Source: an uncultured Dialister sp. | GTDB lineage: Bacteria > Bacillota > Negativicutes > Veillonellales > Dialisteraceae | NCBI GenBank assembly: GCA_900314595.1 | Contig: OMVW01000034.1 | Span: 1-17,287, forward strand | Reading direction: 5' to 3' | DNA length: 17,287 bases | Part shown: positions 5,988-12,013 of the stretch, in pieces | How the letters are laid out: every line of letters begins with the position of its first letter | How positions within the stretch are numbered: position 1 is the stretch's first letter | Notes under the pieces: model-generated | What the model saw: the letters and a program-made list of their open reading frames with translations, nothing else | Databases searched by the model: none | What the model was told of the DNA's origin: nothing | Made by a program: the position numbers and the translations under genes

Positions 5988-6821
5988 TTACTTCCCGAAT
6001 GGCTTATACCCTTCTTTGAAAATAGTCATCATCTCATTGGTGAGGGAGAAGTCGTCGCTCTGGAGGATGATGTCTTCTCTTTTCGACCAGAAGGCGTGGT
6101 CCAGTTCGATTTCATCCACGCGGATGTCCGGGCTGCCATCAAGTTCGCACCAGAAGCCGGAGAGGATATCGGCTGCCGTGGCCCAGGGCTGGGATTTGTA
6201 GTACTTGAGGTTTTTGACGGCAAGGCCTGTTTCTTCCATCACTTCCCGTCTGACTGTTTCTTCGATGGTTTCCCCGATTTCCGTGTAGCCTGCAACGAGG
6301 GCAAAATGGGCGCCCGGGCGGTTTGCATAATGGGTGAGGAGGAGTTTGTCCTCCCGGACGACCGCCGCAATAATGGCCGGATTGAGGCGGGGGTAGATGG
6401 TCCTGCCGCAATGGGGGCAGATGCGGGCCCGTTCGGTGGGGGATGGCACCGTTTCATGGCCGCAGGAGCCGCAGAACCGGTTTTCCATCATCCATCGCTG
6501 AATGTGCCCGGCGGTCCAGGCGGCAAATATTTCCTCTTTGGGAAGATTTTTTCTATCCCGAAGATTACGGAGGGTCAGCCATTCGCCTTCAGGAAAGATT
6601 TTCCTTTTGCTTTCGGCCAGAAAGCAGGACATCCCATCCAGGGAGAAGAGGTAGGTGAATTTTTCTGAAGGCAGTTCTTTAAAGAAAGGCAGGATGGAGG
6701 GACTGCCGGTTTCAAGGAAAATCCTGTTTTCCCTGAAATAAAAGATGCGGCTCCTGTCATCGGGCAGGGCCTTTGGGTTATAATGATTATGGAGAGAGTG
6801 GGGAAAAATATCCTGTATCAT
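5988..6821 (-). CDS. nudC: NAD+ diphosphatase / NADH pyrophosphatase NudC (Nudix)
   Basis: Hydrolyses NAD(H) to NMN(H) and AMP; family members also remove NAD caps from RNA. Length 277 aa. The N-terminal domain (1-110) is followed by a zinc ribbon with Cys117, Cys120, Cys135 and Cys138 (FCGSCG..ICPHCG), then YPRLNPAIIAAV and a complete Nudix box G178-x5-E184-x7-R192-E193-x2-E196-E197-x-G199. The family signature downstream, normally SQPWPFPxSLM, reads SQPWATAADIL here, so the SQPW core is kept but the second half is changed. Start chosen for AAAGGA seven bases upstream. Divergent from the secreted hydrolase gene, 63 bp away. Confidence 0.93.
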   Translation of the reverse strand: MIQDIFPHSLHNHYNPKALPDDRSRIFYFRENRIFLETGSPSILPFFKELPSEKFTYLFSLDGMSCFLAESKRKIFPEGEWLTLRNLRDRKNLPKEEIFAAWTAGHIQRWMMENRFCGSCGHETVPSPTERARICPHCGRTIYPRLNPAIIAAVVREDKLLLTHYANRPGAHFALVAGYTEIGETIEETVRREVMEETGLAVKNLKYYKSQPWATAADILSGFWCELDGSPDIRVDEIELDHAFWSKREDIILQSDDFSLTNEMMTIFKEGYKPFGK

Positions 6822-6884
6822 AAAAAAATCCTTTCGTTTTTTCTATATAGTACTGGAGAATGGTCTCACCTACAAGGAGGAAAT

Positions 6885-7733
6885 ATGAAATCTTTCCGAA
6901 AAAAAGCACTGGCCCTGGCGCTGGCTCTTGCCGTCAGCGCTCCTTCCGCTATGGCCTGCACCCTCTGGGGCGCTTCGGGCAGCCCTGTCCAGGGCGGTGG
7001 GACGATCCTCGTGAAGAACCGGGACTGGCGGCCCCAGTACCAGGAGATGCGTTATGGCAAAGGAAAGCTGTACCGCTACTACGGCCTCTACGGAGGCGAT
7101 GAAAAGAAGATGTTCCTCCGGGGCGGTGTGAATGAGAAAGGGCTGGCCGTATTTTCCGCAGCCGCCAGCGTCATCCCGAAGAAGGAACGAAAAGAAATGG
7201 GTCATGCGAAGAAAAGCGCCTTGAGGGAAATCCTTGGAAACTGTGCGACCGTGGAAGAAGCACTGGAGAAGGCGGAATATTTCAAAGGACCTGAATTTCT
7301 CATGATTGCCGATGCCCGTTCCATGGTCTCTATGGAAATAGGGGCGGAAGGGGCTTACCAGATCAAAAGGGTGAATAACGGGACTCTGGCGCATACGAAC
7401 CATTACCTTTCACCTGACTTCGGTGCGCTCAACAGGAAGGTGCGCCCCACCACGACGAAAAGGCTTTCCCGCATAGAAGAGCTTCTTTCAGAGGACCATG
7501 CGCCCTGGACGCTCTGGGACCTTACGGCTTTTGGTGAAGACAGAAGCGGAGGACCTGATGACAGCATCTGGCGGCAGGGCGGAAAGGTGGAGACCCTGGC
7601 CACTTTCGGCGTGTGGCTCCATGAAGATGCCCTTCCCGATATTTACGTGAAAGTCCGCTACAATCCCTGGGACGGGGGCCATGAAGACGTGTACGAACTG
7701 GAAGGGAAAGATTTATTTCCGCCGGAAAAATGA
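6885..7733 (+). CDS. Secreted Ntn-type C-N hydrolase (choloylglycine hydrolase / acyltransferase superfamily)
   Basis: Cleaves, or transfers acyl groups on, linear amide C-N bonds; the family includes bile-salt hydrolases, penicillin V acylase and carcinine/isopenicillin-N acyltransferase-like enzymes. Start is the ATG after AAGGAGGAAAT; an upstream in-frame ATG has no ribosome site. Length 282 aa. Signal peptide 1-24 ends in SAMA, so cleavage would expose Cys25 (CTLWGA), the expected N-terminal nucleophile. KNRDW (44-48), GGVNEKGLAVF and THTNHYLSP are typical family motifs. The enzyme probably acts outside the cytoplasmic membrane; the substrate cannot be read from sequence. A lipoprotein alternative is weak because the residues before Cys are AMA. 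Confidence 0.88.
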   Translation: MKSFRKKALALALALAVSAPSAMACTLWGASGSPVQGGGTILVKNRDWRPQYQEMRYGKGKLYRYYGLYGGDEKKMFLRGGVNEKGLAVFSAAASVIPKKERKEMGHAKKSALREILGNCATVEEALEKAEYFKGPEFLMIADARSMVSMEIGAEGAYQIKRVNNGTLAHTNHYLSPDFGALNRKVRPTTTKRLSRIEELLSEDHAPWTLWDLTAFGEDRSGGPDDSIWRQGGKVETLATFGVWLHEDALPDIYVKVRYNPWDGGHEDVYELEGKDLFPPEK

Positions 7734-7792
7734 GCGGTTCTGAAGAACCTGTGTTAAAATAAAGGAAATACATTGTAAAATGGGAGGACTTT

Positions 7793-8335
7793 ATGGACGC
7801 AATTACTTGCCTCATTTCAAGAAGAAGCATTCGTGAATACACGGCAGAGGCCCTGACGCAGACAGATATCGAAAATGTGGTGGAAATGGCGCAGATGGCT
7901 TCCTGCTGGGAAAATACCCAGCCGGTCCGCTATGTGGCCATTCTTGATCAGGATCTGAAGAACCGCCTGGCCGACGAAGCGACGAAGAAATTCCCCTGGA
8001 ATACGGAAAATATCCATGCCGCACCGGCACTCGTGGCGCTCTGCATGGTGAAGGGCCTTTCCGGTTATGAACCGGACGGAAAATTTTCCACTGCCAAGGG
8101 CACCCACTGGCAGTCCTTCGATGCCGGAGTGGCAGCCGCTCATTTCTGCCTGGCAGCCAATGCTCTCGAACTGGGCACCCTCATCATGGGAAGATACGAT
8201 GAAGAAAAGGTGAAGGAAATCCTTGACCTTCCTGAAAATTATGACGTATCGGCCCTCATTGCCATCGGCCATCCGGAAGTCATTCCGGCGGCTAACGAGA
8301 GAAAACCGCTCTCCGAAGTGCTTTGTTTTAAGTGA
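7793..8335 (+). CDS. Nitroreductase-family flavoprotein
   Basis: FMN-dependent NAD(P)H oxidoreductase of the nitroreductase superfamily, cytosolic, usually a homodimer. Length 180 aa. N-terminal SRRSIREY (9-16) is the FMN-contacting motif, followed by WENTQPVRYVAI, the middle segment FDAGVAAAHFCLAANALELGT with its conserved dimer/FMN helix, and the terminal GHPE motif (AIGHPEV). GGGAGG five bases before the ATG supports the start. Physiological substrate unknown; lies 59 bp after the secreted hydrolase and is followed by the repeat region. Confidence 0.93.
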   Translation: MDAITCLISRRSIREYTAEALTQTDIENVVEMAQMASCWENTQPVRYVAILDQDLKNRLADEATKKFPWNTENIHAAPALVALCMVKGLSGYEPDGKFSTAKGTHWQSFDAGVAAAHFCLAANALELGTLIMGRYDEEKVKEILDLPENYDVSALIAIGHPEVIPAANERKPLSEVLCFK

Positions 8336-8369
8336 CATTTTTCAGATTTATGATTTGAGTCAGTTATGG

Positions 8370-8495
8370 TATTCGTGAGTTAGCCCCAACACGGCAAGCC
8401 CCGCTCGAGTCTTATTCGAGATTTCGTGATTCGTGGTTCGTGAAGGTGTGCCGCTTGTGCGGCACATTTTTTTATTGGGGCTTTGCACAGGCGGA
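8370..8495 (+). repeat. Dispersed intergenic hairpin element, copy D (long form)
   Basis: GGTATTCGTGAGTTAGCCCCAAC lead, GCCCCGCTCGAGTCTTATTCGAG palindromic part (inner CTCGA/TCGAG), TTCGTG repeats, GTGAAGGTG, stem GTGCCGC-TTGT-GCGGCAC (8448-8465), eight-T run with one A, and a degenerated tail ATTGGGGCTTTGCACAGG. It follows the nitroreductase gene by about 35 bp and is a plausible terminator for it. Confidence 0.75.
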
Positions 8496-8665
8496 GCGAG
8501 AAGCAGGGGAAAGGGAAAAGGGGTAAGGGGAAAGGGAAGGAGGCGGCGCTGATGCGCCGCGAGTTTTGATGGGGATTTTGCACAGGCGGGGATGAAAAGC
8601 GCTTTATTGAGGGATGTGGTATTTACTATGGGTTGAGACTTATAAGATGTTCGGACTTCGCGATC
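8464..8665 (+). repeat. Unit 1 of an approximately 200-bp imperfect tandem duplication
   Basis: Landmarks in this block recur exactly 250 bp later: CTTTGCACAG at 8481 and 8731, AGGCGGCGCT at 8541 and 8791, GGTTGAGRCT at 8631 and 8881. It contains element copy E with stem GCGGCGC-TGAT-GCGCCGC (8543-8560) and a G-run array at 8506-8536. Confidence 0.8.
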
Positions 8666-8713
8666 CAGATATCTTTTTTATATTCGTTTCGGGAACTCAG
8701 GGGGCTGATGCAG

Positions 8714-8915
8714 TACCTTTTTTATTGGGACTTTGCACAGGCGGAACGCAAAGCGGGGAAAAGGGATAAGGGGTAAGGGGAAAGGGAAGGAGGCGGCGCT
8801 GATGCGCCGCGATTTTTGATGGGGAATTTGCACAGGCGGGGATGAAAGGCGCTTTACCGAGGAATGTGGTTTTTACTATGGGTTGAGGCTCATGAGGTTC
8901 GGACTTTGGCAAACC
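8714..8915 (+). repeat. Unit 2 of the tandem duplication
   Basis: Second copy at 250 bp offset with scattered substitutions and almost no net indels. It contains a truncated element with a degenerate stem (8700-8746, copy F), the G-run array 8755-8786, and element copy G with stem GCGGCGC-TGAT-GCGCCGC (8793-8810) and tail ATGGGGAATTTGCACAGG. Confidence 0.8.
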
Positions 8916-8968
8916 GCGGGATTTCTTTTGCATTTATTTCGAGGAATCGGGGCTCGTGGTTTGAGAGG

Positions 8969-9003
8969 AATGGCCCCCCTGGATTTCGAGGCGGGCCATT
9001 TTT
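8969..9003 (+). terminator. Hairpin terminator, plus strand
   Basis: Stem AATGGCCC (8969-8976) / GGGCCATT (8993-9000) followed by further Ts (five Ts in all). No plus-strand protein gene precedes it closely, so it ends readthrough from the nitroreductase side or an unrecognised RNA from the duplicated block. Confidence 0.6.
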
Positions 9004-9131
9004 CAGGGAAGAAAAATTCATCCTCCGGCCCCGGAAGGATGTAAGGCGGGGGAATGAATCCATTTTTGCAGAATTTTTCAGTTGCTGCTGGCGAAGGAAT
9101 CTGTTTCCTTTCCTGTGTCTGATTTCAAATC

Positions 9132-9164
9132 AAAAGGAAAGCCCCTGGAGGCTTTCCTTTTTTT
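9132..9164. terminator. Bidirectional terminator downstream of ssb
   Basis: Stem GGAAAGCC (9136-9143) / GGCTTTCC (9150-9157) with AAAA before and seven Ts after. It lies 28 bp beyond the ssb stop. Confidence 0.85.
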
Positions 9165-9192
9165 GTTCTATTTCTGATATAGCAAGCAAGTT

Positions 9193-9675
9193 CTATCTCT
9201 GTATGAATGGATTATCGTCGAAGGGGTTCATGCTGCCGGGGCTCTGGGGGAATCCGCCGAAGTTTCCTCCCCGGAAAGAGGATTCTCTTCCGCCGGTGAT
9301 TTCCCTCTGTCCTGCCGAGGGGGAAGGAGCGGTCTCTTTCTTTTTCCATTCCCAGCTGCCCAGGGGGCAGGCGATGAAATTCGTATTCACTTCGGTGATG
9401 TATTTCCTGACTCCTTCGGGTGTATCCCAGGCTCGGCTGGTGTACCGTCCCAGGACGAATATCCGGCTTCCTTTCTTTAAATAATTTCCTGCGGCTTCTG
9501 CCGTAGGGCCCCAGGCCACTACGTTGATGAAGTCGGTGAGGGTTTTTGATTCCCCTCCGTTTGTTACGTAGGAGCGGTCCACGGCTACGGAGAAGCGGGC
9601 CATGACTTTTCCGCCGCTGGTGGCTTTGACTACCGGGTCTTTTGTGAGATTGCCCACGATTTCTACCTGATTCAT
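9193..9675 (-). CDS. ssb: Single-stranded DNA-binding protein
   Basis: OB-fold SSB, 160 aa, which coats single-stranded DNA during replication, repair or recombination. The OB domain spans about 1-106 (MNQVEIVGNLTKDP, FSVAVDR, FINVVAWG, GRYTSRAWDTPEGVRKYITEV). A Gly/Pro/Ser-rich linker (107-148) follows. The acidic partner-binding tip reads FDDNPFIQR: a DDxPF-like motif is present but followed by three extra residues, whereas the family normally ends in Phe. Start follows AAGGAGG. The ribosome site overlaps the stop of the upstream RNase H-like gene, so the two are probably translationally coupled. Not flanked by rpsF/rpsR, so it may be a second SSB paralogue (inference). Confidence 0.95.
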   Translation of the reverse strand: MNQVEIVGNLTKDPVVKATSGGKVMARFSVAVDRSYVTNGGESKTLTDFINVVAWGPTAEAAGNYLKKGSRIFVLGRYTSRAWDTPEGVRKYITEVNTNFIACPLGSWEWKKKETAPSPSAGQREITGGRESSFRGGNFGGFPQSPGSMNPFDDNPFIQR

Positions 9676-9685
9676 TTTGACCTCC

Positions 9686-10426
9686 TTACATGGCTTCCCA
9701 GTTTTCCCGGCTGCTCATGATGCGGGGCATGGCGGCTCTGGCATAGATGTCGCAGCGGTTGATGAAATCTTTTCCCATCCGCCCATGGTTCGGCACGAAG
9801 TATCTGAAGGTGTCTTTTCCAAAAAGATCGGAAACGGCCCGCCAGAGGTCAATGTTTTTCACGCTGCTGCCTTTGGTGGTTTTCCAGCCGTTTTCATCCC
9901 AGCGGCGGAACCAGCGGTAGCGGACGCCGGATTTCACGTAATCTTCATCGGTATCGATGCAGACCGTTTTTGCTCCGCCCACTTTTTCAATGACCTTCAG
10001 CGCTTCCATGAGGCCCATGAGGTACATTCTGTTCATGGTGGTACGGACCTGGCCTCCGGAAATAGCGGCTACATAACTCCCTTTTTCATCAAGGATGACT
10101 GCCGTGTAGGCACCGGTGCGTTCACCATTTTCATCGACGCAGCTGTGGATGCAGATGGTGGGCTTTTCCGGCATCTTTTCCGCGTAAGCTTTGTCCAGAA
10201 GTTTCACATGAGCCGGTACCGGTGGTACTTTGCTCTTCCGGGAGACAGATTTCCTGAAATCGGCCTTTCCTTTTGTGAAAGTCTTGAAGCTGCCTGCGGC
10301 AGAGGGGACGTTTCCGGAGCTCCTCGTTCCTGCCGGATTTCCGGTGTGGAAGCTCTCGTTCACAAATTCCCTGCCGAAAGATTTATTTCCATTCATTCCT
10401 TTTACTGCCATTTCATTTCTTTCCAT
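9686..10426 (-). CDS. RNase HI-fold protein lacking part of the catalytic site
   Basis: A 246-aa protein: a basic, Ser/Gly/Lys-rich N-terminal region (1-90) without recognisable domain, then an RNase HI-like domain (about 91-240). Matches to E. coli RNase HI are clear: RTTMNRMYLM against RTTNNRMELM, DTDEDYV against STDSQYV, GWKTT, VKNIDLW against VKNVDLW, and NHGR..INRCDIYARAAM against GHAG..NERCDELARAAA. Asp70, His124 and Asp134 equivalents are kept. Glu48 is Tyr, and the Asp10 position (TDGS) reads HSCV. Two of four metal-binding carboxylates therefore appear lost, suggesting a nucleic-acid-binding pseudoenzyme. GAAAGGAG precedes the ATG. It overlaps the ribosome site of ssb, implying a functional pair. 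Confidence 0.82.
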   Translation of the reverse strand: MERNEMAVKGMNGNKSFGREFVNESFHTGNPAGTRSSGNVPSAAGSFKTFTKGKADFRKSVSRKSKVPPVPAHVKLLDKAYAEKMPEKPTICIHSCVDENGERTGAYTAVILDEKGSYVAAISGGQVRTTMNRMYLMGLMEALKVIEKVGGAKTVCIDTDEDYVKSGVRYRWFRRWDENGWKTTKGSSVKNIDLWRAVSDLFGKDTFRYFVPNHGRMGKDFINRCDIYARAAMPRIMSSRENWEAM

Positions 10427-10528
10427 AATGTTCTCCTTTCGGGTTTCCCCACTGGATGGAAAGAGAAAAGCCGCTTTGCATTGCAGTCAAACTGTATGCA
10501 CCCAGCTCCGGGGACTTGCCCCTTCCTC

Positions 10529-10747
10529 TTACAGTCCAGGCCCTTTTCGGGCTTTCGTCATCACATAATCTCTACCAATCATCAGTTTAACCACCGTGCA
10601 AAACGGCTTTTGTCCCGGGGCGCCTCCTTCTCGCCCTTTCACTATAAATATGGGGATATCTTCCGGTTTATGGGGATACTTTTGGAAAAATTTTTTAAAA
10701 AATTTTTGAAATACCATTTCCTCCTTCACTGGGACAGATATGGTCAC
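10529..10747 (-). CDS. Possible small protein upstream of the RNase H-like gene
   Basis: A 72-codon open frame; an inner ATG at 10717 follows GAAGGAGGAA but with only two bases of spacing. From there it would give a 62-aa basic protein (QKFFKKFFQKYPHKPED, then IFIVKGREGG and VVKLMIGRDYVMTKARKG). No family recognised. Its 5' end lies under the promoter of the divergent WYL gene, and the region may simply be the leader of the rnh-like/ssb operon. Confidence 0.22.
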   Translation of the reverse strand: MTISVPVKEEMVFQKFFKKFFQKYPHKPEDIPIFIVKGREGGAPGQKPFCTVVKLMIGRDYVMTKARKGPGL

Positions 10748-10760
10748 AGTCTGCTATAAT
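10686..10760 (+). promoter_or_regulatory. Promoter of the WYL-type regulator with upstream A/T palindrome
   Basis: The -10 TATAAT (10755-10760) has GGGACA (10731-10736) 18 bp upstream as -35. A perfect 22-bp palindrome of form A5-T6-A6-T5 (10686-10707) lies at about -60 to -80. It could bend DNA, act as an UP-like element, or be an operator between the divergent genes. Confidence 0.5.
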
Positions 10761-10793
10761 AAAGGTAAGATTTTAATGAAAGGCGGCGCAGCC

Positions 10794-11804
10794 ATGAAAG
10801 AAGACAGGGAAAAAGATGATCTGAAGACGGAGCACATGATGGACCTCTGGGATATCCTCTCCCGGGGAGGCGTGCTGAAAAAAGCGGAGGTGGCGGAGAA
10901 ATTCAATACCCACACCCGCACGGTGAGCCGGTATTTCGTAGATATCAGGCGTCATCTGGAAAAGAAGAATATGGAGACAGGCCTTCGGCAGCAGCTTATT
11001 TACGACCGGGACAAAAAGGTATACCGCATCGAAAATCTGGAGAATTCCATGATTTCCCCCGGCGAGCTTCTGGGCGTGGGAAAAATCCTCATCGCCAGCC
11101 GCGCATTTCACAAGAAGGAACTGGAATCGCTCTTAAGCCGCCTCCTCCAGACAGCGGTCTGCCAGACAGGTCAGGAGGATGTGAGGAAATATATGAATCA
11201 CGAACTTTTCGACTACAGGGACCCGAAGCATGAAGAGCCGGATATGGAAGAACTCTGGAAAATTACGGGAGCCATCAACAACCATCATATCCTCCGTTTC
11301 CTCTACAAGGGCATCGGTGCTGCAAAAGAAACGCCGAGGGAAGTGAAGCCGGAAGGCATGGTCTTTTCAGAATATTATTTCTACGTCATCGCCTCTTCTG
11401 TAGAAGCGGAGGATTCCGGGGAAGAGAATACCCGCATCTACCGGGTGGACCGGATGAAACACATCGAAGATACGGGCGAAGGATTTGACGTGGCCTACAG
11501 CAAGCGGCTGAGAGAAGGGGCGTTCAAGAACAGCATCCAGTTCATGTACCGCGGAGATATGCAGCAGGTGCAGTTCATTTATACCGGTCCGTCGCTGGAA
11601 GCGGTGCTGGACCGCCTGCCCACAGCCAGAGCGGAAGTGAATCAGGGGGGAGGCTACCTCATTACCGATATGATTCAGGGAGACGGAATCCTCATGTGGC
11701 TCCTTTCCCAGGGCAGCAAGGTGGAAGTGCTCCGGCCCGAAAGCCTCCGCAGGAAATGGATCGAAGAAGCGGAGAAAATCGTGGAAATGGGGAAGAAGAA
11801 ATAG
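10794..11804 (+). CDS. WYL-domain-type transcriptional regulator
   Basis: DNA-binding regulator of 336 aa. An N-terminal helix-turn-helix (about 13-50: LWDILSRGGVLKKAEVAEKFNTHTRTVSRYFVDIRRHL) is followed by a linker, a helical part, and a WYL-like domain (about 165-235: HHILRFLYKG, VKPEGMVFSEYYFYVIAS, TRIYRVDRMKHIE), then a C-terminal WCX-like extension (VQFIYTG to the end). The name-giving WYL triad appears as YFY. The start is chosen downstream of the promoter -10; in-frame ATGs at 10740 and 10776 lie before or too near the likely transcription start. WYL regulators often sense nucleic acid and control DNA-repair or defence genes, so the divergent rnh-like/ssb pair is a plausible target (inference). 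Confidence 0.82.
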   Translation: MKEDREKDDLKTEHMMDLWDILSRGGVLKKAEVAEKFNTHTRTVSRYFVDIRRHLEKKNMETGLRQQLIYDRDKKVYRIENLENSMISPGELLGVGKILIASRAFHKKELESLLSRLLQTAVCQTGQEDVRKYMNHELFDYRDPKHEEPDMEELWKITGAINNHHILRFLYKGIGAAKETPREVKPEGMVFSEYYFYVIASSVEAEDSGEENTRIYRVDRMKHIEDTGEGFDVAYSKRLREGAFKNSIQFMYRGDMQQVQFIYTGPSLEAVLDRLPTARAEVNQGGGYLITDMIQGDGILMWLLSQGSKVEVLRPESLRRKWIEEAEKIVEMGKKK

Positions 11805-11810
11805 GGGAAG

Positions 11811-11896
11811 CAGTCAGCCGTTAGCAGGTAGTAGTTAGTGATTAGAATCGTTGGTGATGTCTACGGCTAATGGTTAATGGCCGGCAGCTAATGAAC
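11811..11896 (+). repeat. TTAG-rich degenerate tract after the WYL regulator gene
   Basis: Immediately after the stop are repeated GTTAG, GTAGTAGTTAGTG, ATTAG, CTAATGGTTAATGG and CTAATG words. Same class of tract as behind the ECF, second DUF445 and M48 genes, on the coding strand. Confidence 0.5.
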
Positions 11897-11910
11897 TTTA
11901 TTTCCATATA

Positions 11911-11938
11911 AAAAGGTGCCTTTATATTTCAAGGCGCC
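11911..11938 (-). terminator. Hairpin with T-run on the minus strand
   Basis: Stem GGTGCCTT (11915-11922) / AAGGCGCC (11931-11938), one G-T pair. On the plus strand no T-run follows, but on the minus strand TTTTT does. No minus-strand gene lies to its right now; see the finding on a possible ghost 3' end. Confidence 0.45.
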
Positions 11939-12013
11939 ACATTCACTTATCACTTGCCACTTTTCACTTTCGTCACCTGTTGACTATATATCGCTCAAAA
12001 GGATGTGAGTCCT

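Noticed and set aside
8464..8915. CRISPR-like array
   Set aside because: Only two units of about 200 bp at 250 bp offset and no short regular repeat/spacer pattern or cas genes.
8864..9484. 206-codon frame overlapping the ssb 3' half
   Set aside because: It crosses two terminators and the opposite strand of ssb; no recognisable protein.
10585..10596. GTTTAACCACCG shared with the palindrome at 4025-4036
   Set aside because: A 12-base match is expected several times by chance within a window of this size, and the second arm GGTTAAA is missing here.
9677..10759. 360-codon plus-strand frame
   Set aside because: Exactly opposite the RNase H-like gene, which has clear motifs and a ribosome site; His/Phe-rich shadow.
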